From positions 186,001 to 250,000 of the forward strand of contig CAVTJO010000007.1 in the NCBI GenBank assembly GCA_963734955.1: DNA of 64,000 nt, written 5' to 3'. The DNA comes from UBA11986 sp963734955 (GTDB taxonomy: Bacteria; Bacteroidota; Ignavibacteria; UBA10030; UBA6906). The translations under genes were made by a program, and so were the position numbers. Position 1 is the stretch's first letter. Every line of letters begins with the position of its first letter. Positions 35,341 through 42,723 of this stretch are shown piece by piece. Below the pieces are notes generated by a model. That model did not search any database. It was not told the origin of the DNA and saw only the letters and a list, made by a program, of their open reading frames with translations.

Positions 35341-35403
35341 TTATAAGAAAGGGTGACGACGAAGTCCATTCCTCCGGCAATCTCAATGATGTAAAGGGTC
35401 AGC

Positions 35404-35553
35404 ATGATGGCGGCAAGCGGAGAGCATTGCTCCACCAACTACCTGCAGGATAAAGTCGAGCGGGTCAATCTTGACGGTACGAACCGAGTCTATTTCTGCA
35501 GGTTGAGAGCTGGAAGCTTTGTTGACTCAAGAAAGCTTGTCGTGACAAAATAG
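35404..35553 (+). pseudogene. Remnant of a T9SS C-terminal sorting domain
   Basis: A 49-residue frame ends in GTNRVYFCRLRAGSFVDSRK and a final LVVTK. This is the last part of a T9SS sorting domain, but the NPFNPST start and any cargo protein are missing and the first half is scrambled. It is the tail of a lost secreted-protein gene. Confidence 0.7.
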
Positions 35554-35783
35554 ATTCTGATTTACGGGCGATAACCTCCCGGGAACCTCTGTTCTTTCAT
35601 TTCCTGAGTGCTCGACACGAGAGCGGGTCCGTGTGGATGACGCAGTTTGACCATCCACACTTCAATCGGAATCCTGCCCGGCTCACTCATTCCTGACCTT
35701 CCGCATCCCGGTTGAGTTTTTCGCAGTGTTGACCGCGAGGCCGACAAGCACAGTTCACACGCCCCAGCAACGTAGGAGGAGAC

Positions 35784-36869
35784 ATGAGATATCTACCCCT
35801 TTCCTGCACGGTCCTCTCACTTTGTCTTTGTACGAGCGCATTCGCGCAGATTACGATCACTGTTGCTGATGTTCAGACCTCCTGGACGGTGGGATATTCT
35901 GCCGCAACCGATCTTGACACTATCGTCGCAAGCGTGAATATCGGTCAATTGGGAAGCACCACCTGGAACTTTGCCACACTGGCGTCGCATCTGTCCTTCA
36001 CGGCAACGCAGGTGAACCCAACCTCCACTCCGTACGCAGCAAACTACCCCGGAGCAACTCATGCACGGTACTCGAGCGGGTTGATCCCGGGCGTTCCGTC
36101 CGAATCGTGGGGATATACTTCACTGACGAGCTCGAGCACACTATTCCATGGAGGTGTCTCGGCGGTGACGTATGTCCCCGGATTTACGTTTACCACTTTT
36201 CAGACGTTTGCTCCGGTTGAGATTGAGTTTCAGCTGCCTCTGACTTTCAATTCATCCTGGCAATACAATGGGATTGAAACCTCCATCTCACTCAGACCTC
36301 CGCTCCCATCGGATACGGTGACCGCGACTCTGAACGTTACTGAGACCGCTGACGCTTACGGTCCGATGACAATGCCGGGTGGTTCTGTAGTGGATGCGCT
36401 TCGACTCAGGCGGGATGAAAGGAAGACATCATCTCTGGCCGGCTACTCCAGGCACATCACATATATTTTTGTAACGCGGACGGGTGAATCGGTTGTTGTT
36501 GAAACGAATGACACAGTATCAACGGCCGGTGTCATCCAGGTTGAGGGTGTTACGTGGATCAGACCGCTACTACCGCCCTATGTCGAAGGCGGTGAGGGGA
36601 GACCCGTGGAGTATGCATTATATCAGAACTTCCCCAACCCGTTTAATCCGAGCACAACGATCGGATATCAGATTGCAGATTTTGGATTGGTGACGCTTGA
36701 CGTTCACGATGTGCTTGGCCGCGAAGTTGTGACGCTGGTGAATGAAGTAAAACCACCGGGTCGGTACGAACTAACATGGGATGCAAGCAACTTGACCAGC
36801 GGGGTATATTTCTACCGACTGGCAACCGCCAACTTCATCCAAACACGGAAACTTGTGCTGCTTCAGTAG
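35784..36869 (+). CDS. Secreted protein with T9SS C-terminal sorting domain
   Basis: 361 aa. GTAGGAGGAGA precedes the ATG. Signal peptide at residues 1-21 (ending SAFAQ). The cargo region (about 22-270) is rich in Ser, Thr and aromatic residues, beta in character, with no known catalytic motif. The last ~85 residues form a complete sorting domain: NFPNPFNPSTTIGYQI, VHDVLGREVVTLVNEV, GVYFYRL, ending KLVLLQ. Secreted across the outer membrane by T9SS; function unknown. Confidence 0.85.
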   Translation: MRYLPLSCTVLSLCLCTSAFAQITITVADVQTSWTVGYSAATDLDTIVASVNIGQLGSTTWNFATLASHLSFTATQVNPTSTPYAANYPGATHARYSSGLIPGVPSESWGYTSLTSSSTLFHGGVSAVTYVPGFTFTTFQTFAPVEIEFQLPLTFNSSWQYNGIETSISLRPPLPSDTVTATLNVTETADAYGPMTMPGGSVVDALRLRRDERKTSSLAGYSRHITYIFVTRTGESVVVETNDTVSTAGVIQVEGVTWIRPLLPPYVEGGEGRPVEYALYQNFPNPFNPSTTIGYQIADFGLVTLDVHDVLGREVVTLVNEVKPPGRYELTWDASNLTSGVYFYRLATANFIQTRKLVLLQ

Positions 36870-36996
36870 TAGGCCGGAACACGGTCTCTTTTTGGCGCCG
36901 ACTGTGCAGCAGGCTGGATGTTGCGGAGGGAGTCTGTCTTGTTCACGTACTGTACGTTCACAGCACCTTAAACAATACAAATCACCGGAGGTAGCA

Positions 36997-37863
36997 ATGA
37001 ATATGAAGTCTCTTTCCTCAATTGCGATCATTGTGTCACTGATAATTGGTGTCATGTTACTCGATCTCGGCTGCAAGAAGGATGATAGCCCCACCTCACC
37101 GGGTGGCGGGGGTGGGTTACCGACATTCAGCTTTGGCACGGCAGGCCAGACTTTCACCATACCAGCATCCGGGGGTGCGGCAAGAGCCAGACTTACAGGC
37201 GGCACGCTGCCATATGCAATCACTGGTTCACCAAACCCCGGCGTCGCAAGTGCTGCACTCAATCATGACACTCTCACGGTTCTTCCCATGGCGCCGGGTT
37301 CAACTTCAATTACCATCGCCGACTCTCAGTACTTTCATTTTGTGACTATTCAGCTTGTGGTGACAGGCACACCCGGTGGCGACTGGGGGTCTGGCACAGT
37401 GACAACGACATCCTCTGCGGGGAATCTCAGCTTCACTGGCGCAGGTGTCTGGCCACCTCAGGCGGGGCCCTCGGTGTGTGCAGTGTATGATACTTCCTAT
37501 CATGTAATGGGAGTGTTTTGGGTAATGGGTTACCAACGGGTTTCGGGACCGAACTACAACATGGTGGAATTGGCTGCGATTGTGCCCCCGGGGGGACTAG
37601 TTGCGGGAACCTACACCTACTCACAAATCTCTATGGGAGTGGCTTACAATGTTGATACAACGGGGTGGGTAGACTCACTGGCATATCAAGCCGTGTCAGG
37701 CAGCATCGTCATAGGTTCAGTCAGCGGTTCGAATGCCTCAGGATCGTATTCTGTGATGGCGAGGAAGGGGAGCGGTCTGCCAATTCAGTTTACGGGCGCA
37801 TTCAATGTGAGATACGTCGTCGGTGTTATCCCACAAACGTCCAGGAAGAAAATGGTCAACTGA
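36997..37863 (+). CDS. Lipoprotein, tandem paralogue 1
   Basis: 288 aa from the ATG at 36997 (CGGAGGT upstream). Lipoprotein signal with LDLGC lipobox, then KKDDSPTSPGGGGG linker. The body is Gly/Ser/Thr-rich with beta pattern: FTIPASGGAARARLTGGTLPYAI and a C-terminal half with VWPPQAGPSV, YQRVSGPNYN and GSYSVMARKG. No known domain is certain; the first half resembles bacterial Ig-like or cadherin-type folds. It is closely similar to the next gene throughout, so the pair arose by tandem duplication. Confidence 0.8.
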   Translation: MNMKSLSSIAIIVSLIIGVMLLDLGCKKDDSPTSPGGGGGLPTFSFGTAGQTFTIPASGGAARARLTGGTLPYAITGSPNPGVASAALNHDTLTVLPMAPGSTSITIADSQYFHFVTIQLVVTGTPGGDWGSGTVTTTSSAGNLSFTGAGVWPPQAGPSVCAVYDTSYHVMGVFWVMGYQRVSGPNYNMVELAAIVPPGGLVAGTYTYSQISMGVAYNVDTTGWVDSLAYQAVSGSIVIGSVSGSNASGSYSVMARKGSGLPIQFTGAFNVRYVVGVIPQTSRKKMVN

Positions 37864-37964
37864 TCCAGTCAATGAACCTCTCAACATGAACTGTGTGGTC
37901 GGGCGGCGTTGGGTGATGGATTGTGATGGGATGTTTCATCAGAGAACAATCATCGGAGGCAACA

Positions 37965-38843
37965 ATGAACACCAAATCACTTTGCGCAGTTACAATTTTT
38001 GCGTCACTGATCATTAGTCTCACGCTGTTCGATCTCGGCTGCAAGAAGGATGAAAGCCCTACCTCGCCAGGTGGCGGCGGCACGTTACCGACATTCAGCT
38101 TTGCCACAGCAGGCCAGACCTTCACTGTGCCGCTGTCCGGGGGCGCAGCAAGAGCCAGACTGACTGGCGGCACGTTGCCGTTCATCATAATGGGTCCGCC
38201 GAGTCCAAGCATTGCAGTTGCATCACTCAACCATGATACTTTGACTGTCATTCCTGTGGCGGCAGGATCCACTTCCATCACCATTGGCGACTCTCTGGCC
38301 GCTTCGTTTGATCGGATTGTGACTCTCGGAATCACGGTGACAAGTGGTAGTGGCAGCAACTATGGGTCGGGTACAGTGACGGCGACATCGTCTGCGGGAA
38401 ACCTCAGCATCACCGGGATAGGTGTCTGGCCACCTCAGGTGGGGCCATCGGTGATTGCCATGCATGACACCAGCGTCAGGGCATTCTTCGTATATGGTTA
38501 TCAGCGAGTGTCCGGACCGAACTACAACATCGTTGCAATCGCCGCGCTTTTGCCGTCAGGGTTCGTTGCGGCGACGTACACGCAAATCGCTGTGGGAGTG
38601 GCCTTTAATGTAGATACTACATCGCGAGCAGACTCACTGGTGTATCAATCTGTGTCAGGCAGCGTTACTGTAAGCTCGGTAAGCGGTTCCAACGCTGTGG
38701 GAACATATTCTGTGATGGCGAGAAAAGGATCTGCCCAGCCGATTCAGTTCACGGGGACGTTCAATGTGGCATATGCTGTCGGCGTCATGCCAGACTGGTC
38801 GGAAAGGAGAGTTGTCAGCTGGTCCAGTTCACGGGCATATTGA
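37965..38843 (+). CDS. Lipoprotein, tandem paralogue 2, with altered C-terminus
   Basis: 292 aa from the ATG at 37965 (CGGAGG upstream). Same lipobox (LFDLGCKKDESPTSPGGG) and the same two-part body as the preceding gene, with strong identity. At the end, the copy-1 stop context GTCAACTGATCCAGT appears here as GTCAGCTGGTCCAGT, so the ancestral TGA seems to have become TGG and the protein gains WSSSRAY-like residues before a new stop. Function unknown; surface location expected. Confidence 0.8.
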   Translation: MNTKSLCAVTIFASLIISLTLFDLGCKKDESPTSPGGGGTLPTFSFATAGQTFTVPLSGGAARARLTGGTLPFIIMGPPSPSIAVASLNHDTLTVIPVAAGSTSITIGDSLAASFDRIVTLGITVTSGSGSNYGSGTVTATSSAGNLSITGIGVWPPQVGPSVIAMHDTSVRAFFVYGYQRVSGPNYNIVAIAALLPSGFVAATYTQIAVGVAFNVDTTSRADSLVYQSVSGSVTVSSVSGSNAVGTYSVMARKGSAQPIQFTGTFNVAYAVGVMPDWSERRVVSWSSSRAY

Positions 38844-38861
38844 ATGTGACCTGTCTAATGA

Positions 38862-39301
38862 AGTGATATACAGGCGTGGGCCGGTGGCAGAAACGACGCT
38901 CCCAATGAGGTTGATCTCGAGCTTGCGGGAAAGTGTTTGCTGTACTCGTTCTCGTATCAGAGAATGGTTGCAGAGCCTTTCGGTCTTGAACTGGGAGTCT
39001 CGATGCTTGGAGCGGCATCGTCGGGAAGTTCAACGAGTATTGTCTTCTTCACGGTCGGCGGCAAGGTCTACTTCATACAGAAGAATTCATCGCCGTACAT
39101 TGGAGCCGGGTTCGTTGCACTGTCGACTTCGACAAGCTCTGGACGCTTCAGCGATAGCAGCTCTGGAAATTATGGATATGTGACCCCCGGCTTTGAGTAT
39201 CGATCTGAAGGAGGTTTCCTCGTGAGGGAAGCGTCTATATGTTGTTTACAAGCGGAGGTTCGTTCGTCTGGCCGGGCTTGACTGTTGGCGTGGCGTTTTG
39301 A
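38862..39301 (+). pseudogene. Outer-membrane beta-barrel protein remnant, 5'-truncated and frameshifted
   Basis: A frame open from 38862 has no start or signal peptide but shows alternating barrel strands typical of small Ignavibacteria OMPs: LELAGKCLLYSFSYQRM, FGLELGVSML, YIGAGFVAL and YGYVTPGFEYRSEGGFL. After a missing base near 39226 (AGGGAA read as AGGGGAA restores VRGSVYMLF), the protein ends with FVWPGLTVGVAF, a normal OMP C-terminus ending in Phe. The N-terminal part has been lost at a junction just after lipoprotein copy 2. Confidence 0.7.
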
Positions 39302-39447
39302 AGAATACGGACAGGAGGCTGACAACTTCCCTTGCGGACGATGGATTGACCTGGTGAGATGTTCGGGCGCATACACGTTGAAAAGAGGCGCCATGATGTG
39401 GGCGCACACATTCCCAACACTCATTGCAATTGGCGGAGCATTTGATC

Positions 39448-40095
39448 ATGACGCATGAGCAGACTCAAACAGGCGAGGGGTCGCATCATCCATCTGAAAT
39501 CGTCATCCGGTTGCCAGCACCGGATCGGACGGGAACGATGTCTCTGGAGGAAGCCATTCGTGAGCGCCGGTCGATTCGGGAGTACAAGGCCGGTGATGCG
39601 CTGACATTGGGTGAATTGTCACAACTTCTTTGGGCAGCTCAGGGCGTCACGTCTGACGATGGGCTCAGAACCGCGCCTTCAGCGGGTGCCACGTATCCAA
39701 TCGAGGTATACGTCCTTGCCGGAAATGTCCGAAGCCTTCATCAGGGTATGTATCATTATCGCCCCTCCACCCATGACCTTGTGCGCATTACAGGAGTAGA
39801 TAAGCGGACAGAATTGAGCCTTGCCGCAGTTGGTCAGGAGCAGGTGAGGACAGCATCTGCGGTGATTGTTCTTTCAGCCGTCTTCGAACGAACAACCAGG
39901 AAGTATTTTGAGCGAGGAAGACGCTACGTGTACTTTGAAGCGGGACATGTATCACAGAACGTCCTTCTTGAAGCCGTTGCACTCGGACTTGGCAGCGTGC
40001 CGGTTTGTGCCTTCTCGGACAGTGAGGTGAAGGAGGCGATGAACCTGAAGGATGGGGAGGGGCCGCTGTACATCATTCCCATTGGCAGAAAGTGA
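39448..40095 (+). CDS. SagB-type nitroreductase-family oxidoreductase
   Basis: 215 aa from the ATG at 39448 (CGGAG upstream). FMN-binding nitroreductase fold: RRSIREYKAG near the start, LSQLLWAAQGVTS, TAPSAGATYPIEVYVLAG, YVYFEAGHVSQNVLLEAVALGLGSVPVC and a terminal YIIPIGRK. The motif set matches the SagB/ThcOx subgroup that oxidises azolines in peptide products, but stand-alone members are common and here no cyclodehydratase or precursor peptide is nearby, so its substrate is open. It is followed closely by aceK. Confidence 0.85.
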   Translation: MTHEQTQTGEGSHHPSEIVIRLPAPDRTGTMSLEEAIRERRSIREYKAGDALTLGELSQLLWAAQGVTSDDGLRTAPSAGATYPIEVYVLAGNVRSLHQGMYHYRPSTHDLVRITGVDKRTELSLAAVGQEQVRTASAVIVLSAVFERTTRKYFERGRRYVYFEAGHVSQNVLLEAVALGLGSVPVCAFSDSEVKEAMNLKDGEGPLYIIPIGRK

Positions 40096-40159
40096 TACGT
40101 GCGCCGTACGGCACGCTTTCGTTGATCCAACTGAAACGCACGTTGTGCCCGGGGGACCA

Positions 40160-41965
40160 ATGGACCCAATCTTGTCTCCTCAATTGGGGTCTGAAGACCC
40201 AGCTTACCTTGGCGAAGCTGCAAGCACTGCGGCAAGGGTGACGTTGGAGTCCTTCGAATCGTTCAACGCAGCCTTTCAGTCGATTACGCGCAGGGCAAAG
40301 CAGACGTTTGAAGAACAGGACTGGGCCGGGGGGCGTCGTGATGCCGCGGAACGACTCGATTTGTATGAACGGGCTCTTGACGGCGCTGCGGCCAGGCTCG
40401 ACCGTGAACTCAATGGTCTGGCAAGGGAGGAATCGCTCTGGCCGGCTGCGAAGTCGCGGTTTGCTCCTCTTGTTGCGCAACGTTATGACGTGGACCGCGC
40501 AGAAACGTTCTTCAACTCTGTGACACGCAAGATGCTTGCAACGGTTGGGGTGAACAGAGAGGTCGAGTTCTTTTATCTGCATCCCAAAGGAACTGTGCCG
40601 CCGCAGCGAGAGTCTGTCTATCGACGGTACACCGAAGATCGTGGGGCCAGGTACCTGGTACGCCGACTTCTCGATGACTTTCATTTCTGGGTTCCCTACG
40701 AAGACCTGGAGCGGGACGTTGAACTCACAGCACAGGAAATCGAACTCTATGTGTGGCCACTCATTGGCAACGAGAAGCCCTTCTCGATTGACGTCGCAAA
40801 GGCGGTCTTCTTTCGAAACAAGATGGCATACATTGTCGGGAGAATCGTGGTCGATCAACAGGTTGTCCCACTCATCATTCCGCTTGTGAACACCGAATCC
40901 GGAATATGTGTTGACACCGTTCTCCTCAATAACTCGGACGCGAATAACGTTTTCAGTTTCGCGTACTCGTACTTTCATGTGGATTTGGACCGATACGACG
41001 CTTTGGTTGATTTCCTGCATTCTGTCCTGCCGGGTGCAGAACTCTCGGAGTTGTATGCCTGCCTTGGCTACAACCGGCACGGCAAGACGGAGCTCTATCG
41101 TGACCTTCACCGTTTTGTGCATGTATCACGCCAACAGTTCGTCATTGCTCCCGGATTGGAGGGAGCAGTCATGATCGTGTTTACGCTGACGGGCTACGGG
41201 TTTGTGTTCAAGGTGATCAAGGACCGTCCCTGCTTCCTCCGGTCCAAGAACGACACCCCAAAGGAAATAACAAAAGACCAGGTTCGGCGCCAGTATGCCT
41301 TCGTTTCGCATCGTGATCGTGCAGGCCGAATGGTCGATACGCAAGAGTTTGAGAACCTGCGGTTCAAGAAAAAGCGGTTCACCGCGGCACTGCTTGAGGA
41401 GTTCCGTGTGGCGGCAAATGACAACGTCACCGTCACTGACGAGTACGTGATAGTGCATCACCTGTATGTTCAGAGGAAGGTTGTACCGTTGCCCATGTAC
41501 TTCCAGAATGAGAAGAACCCGGAAGCGCTCCGGCATGTGCTTGTTGACTTCGGATATTTTCTGAAGGACCTTGCGGCGAGCGGAGTGTTTCCTTGCGATC
41601 TGTTCAATACATGGAACTACGGCGTGACACATTGGGGGAGAGTGGTGTTGTTTGACTACGATGACGTTCTGCCCATCGAACGAATCACCTTCCGGGTAAA
41701 GCCTGCCCCAACGAGCGAGTTCGAGGAAACCGAGCCCGAGGAAAACCGGATCGTTGCCACACAGGAGGATTTTTTCATGGATGAGATCGACAGGTACTCC
41801 GGGGTTCCCTCGCTTCTCAAGGGAGTCTTCAGGTCGGTCCATGGGGATCTGTACACACTGAAATTCTGGGATGACCTCACGGCGCGATTGCGGAATGGAG
41901 AGGTCTTCGATATCATACCGTACGATCGCAACAAACGATTCCATGATCGCAGCCGGACAATGTAA
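40160..41965 (+). CDS. aceK: Isocitrate dehydrogenase kinase/phosphatase
   Basis: 601 aa from the ATG at 40160 (GGGGG upstream), close to the ~580 aa of E. coli AceK. Colinear conserved segments: FFNSVTRKML, the ATP-site APGLEGAVMIVFTLTGYG with VFKVIKDRP (catalytic Lys), RAGRMVDTQEFENLRF with the Asp needed for both activities, LYVQRKVVPLPMYF, and YGVTHWGRVVLFDYDD with the metal Asp. It switches isocitrate dehydrogenase off and on to steer carbon into the glyoxylate bypass. Known mainly from Proteobacteria; no aceA or aceB lies in this window. Adjacent genes are unrelated. Confidence 0.92.
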   Translation: MDPILSPQLGSEDPAYLGEAASTAARVTLESFESFNAAFQSITRRAKQTFEEQDWAGGRRDAAERLDLYERALDGAAARLDRELNGLAREESLWPAAKSRFAPLVAQRYDVDRAETFFNSVTRKMLATVGVNREVEFFYLHPKGTVPPQRESVYRRYTEDRGARYLVRRLLDDFHFWVPYEDLERDVELTAQEIELYVWPLIGNEKPFSIDVAKAVFFRNKMAYIVGRIVVDQQVVPLIIPLVNTESGICVDTVLLNNSDANNVFSFAYSYFHVDLDRYDALVDFLHSVLPGAELSELYACLGYNRHGKTELYRDLHRFVHVSRQQFVIAPGLEGAVMIVFTLTGYGFVFKVIKDRPCFLRSKNDTPKEITKDQVRRQYAFVSHRDRAGRMVDTQEFENLRFKKKRFTAALLEEFRVAANDNVTVTDEYVIVHHLYVQRKVVPLPMYFQNEKNPEALRHVLVDFGYFLKDLAASGVFPCDLFNTWNYGVTHWGRVVLFDYDDVLPIERITFRVKPAPTSEFEETEPEENRIVATQEDFFMDEIDRYSGVPSLLKGVFRSVHGDLYTLKFWDDLTARLRNGEVFDIIPYDRNKRFHDRSRTM

Positions 41966-42042
41966 TCGATGAGCGGACATCGACACGAAAAAGCTGGCGA
42001 CGAGAACATATTGTAACTGAGGCAAAAAGGAAACACAATTGG

Positions 42043-42492
42043 ATGGGGGTTGTTATGACAAAAACATGCTTGTATTGCCTGAGCGAAGTTCAGGAATCCG
42101 CGGTGAAGTGCAGATTTTGCGGAGAGTGGCTTCGCGGCAATGGAGAAAACGGTCAGAAGGTGCTGAGGGAGTTTTCCGTGACGAGTCCGCTCATCAGAAG
42201 GGCGGAACGTAACGCGGAGAGCGTGCGGTTTGTATGGAAGGCAATACTGGTGGTCTGTGTTGCCGGACTCGCCCCGTTAGTTTCGATGGCAGGTAACGGG
42301 CACGATATTGCTCTCGTCGTGACCATCGCGATTGGTTGCATGCTCGTCCTGCTGGGCATTCTGGCGATCGTACTGTTGAGTTCCGTCTCGGCAATCGTTG
42401 AGCTGCTGGCGGCAATCCTGAGAAACCAGGTGGACACGCGGAACCGCACAAACGGGAAACTGCACAGTGTTGAACAGATGGTGCACGAGTAG
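42043..42492 (+). CDS. Zinc-ribbon membrane protein
   Basis: 149 aa. N-terminal zinc ribbon CLYC-x9-CRFCGEWL, then a linker and two transmembrane helices (about residues 66-85 and 93-115), and a charged C-terminal tail. The combination is common among bacterial proteins of unknown function. The stop codon lies exactly where a T9SS remnant begins, so its original 3' end may have been changed by the same rearrangement. Confidence 0.65.
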   Translation: MGVVMTKTCLYCLSEVQESAVKCRFCGEWLRGNGENGQKVLREFSVTSPLIRRAERNAESVRFVWKAILVVCVAGLAPLVSMAGNGHDIALVVTIAIGCMLVLLGILAIVLLSSVSAIVELLAAILRNQVDTRNRTNGKLHSVEQMVHE

Positions 42493-42657
42493 TGTACGAT
42501 CTTCTCGGTGAGGAAGTCGCGATACTCGTGAATGAGGTGAAACAGCCGGGAACGTACACGATGTCGTGGGATGCGTCGGGCAAGGCGAGGGGGTATACCT
42601 CAGCGTTTACAGGCAGGGGTTTTTGTGGAGGCGAAGAAGCTTATTGTTGCGAGATAG
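42492..42657 (+). pseudogene. Remnant of a T9SS C-terminal sorting domain
   Basis: Starts with VYDLLGEEVAILVNEVKQPG and continues in shifted frames to VFVEAKKLIVAR and a stop at 42655-42657. At least two frame changes separate the parts. The NPFNPST portion and any cargo protein are absent. It abuts the zinc-ribbon gene directly. Confidence 0.75.
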
Positions 42658-42723
42658 TCAAACCCGGAAACAGATTGCCGTAAGACGGCACAATATGTTG
42701 AATGAACATACAAGGAGTCCATA

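Larger units (their letters stand above)
35031..35783. other. 753-bp gene-poor stretch between argH and a T9SS protein gene
   Basis: Apart from the hairpin pair at 35.3 kb and a T9SS sorting-domain remnant at 35.4-35.55 kb, I see no convincing gene. Short frames on either strand lack starts with ribosome sites and have no recognisable content. Confidence 0.6.

Noticed and set aside
39448..40095. SagB-like gene as part of an azoline peptide cluster
   Set aside because: No precursor peptide, YcaO cyclodehydratase or leader protease lies within several kb on either strand.
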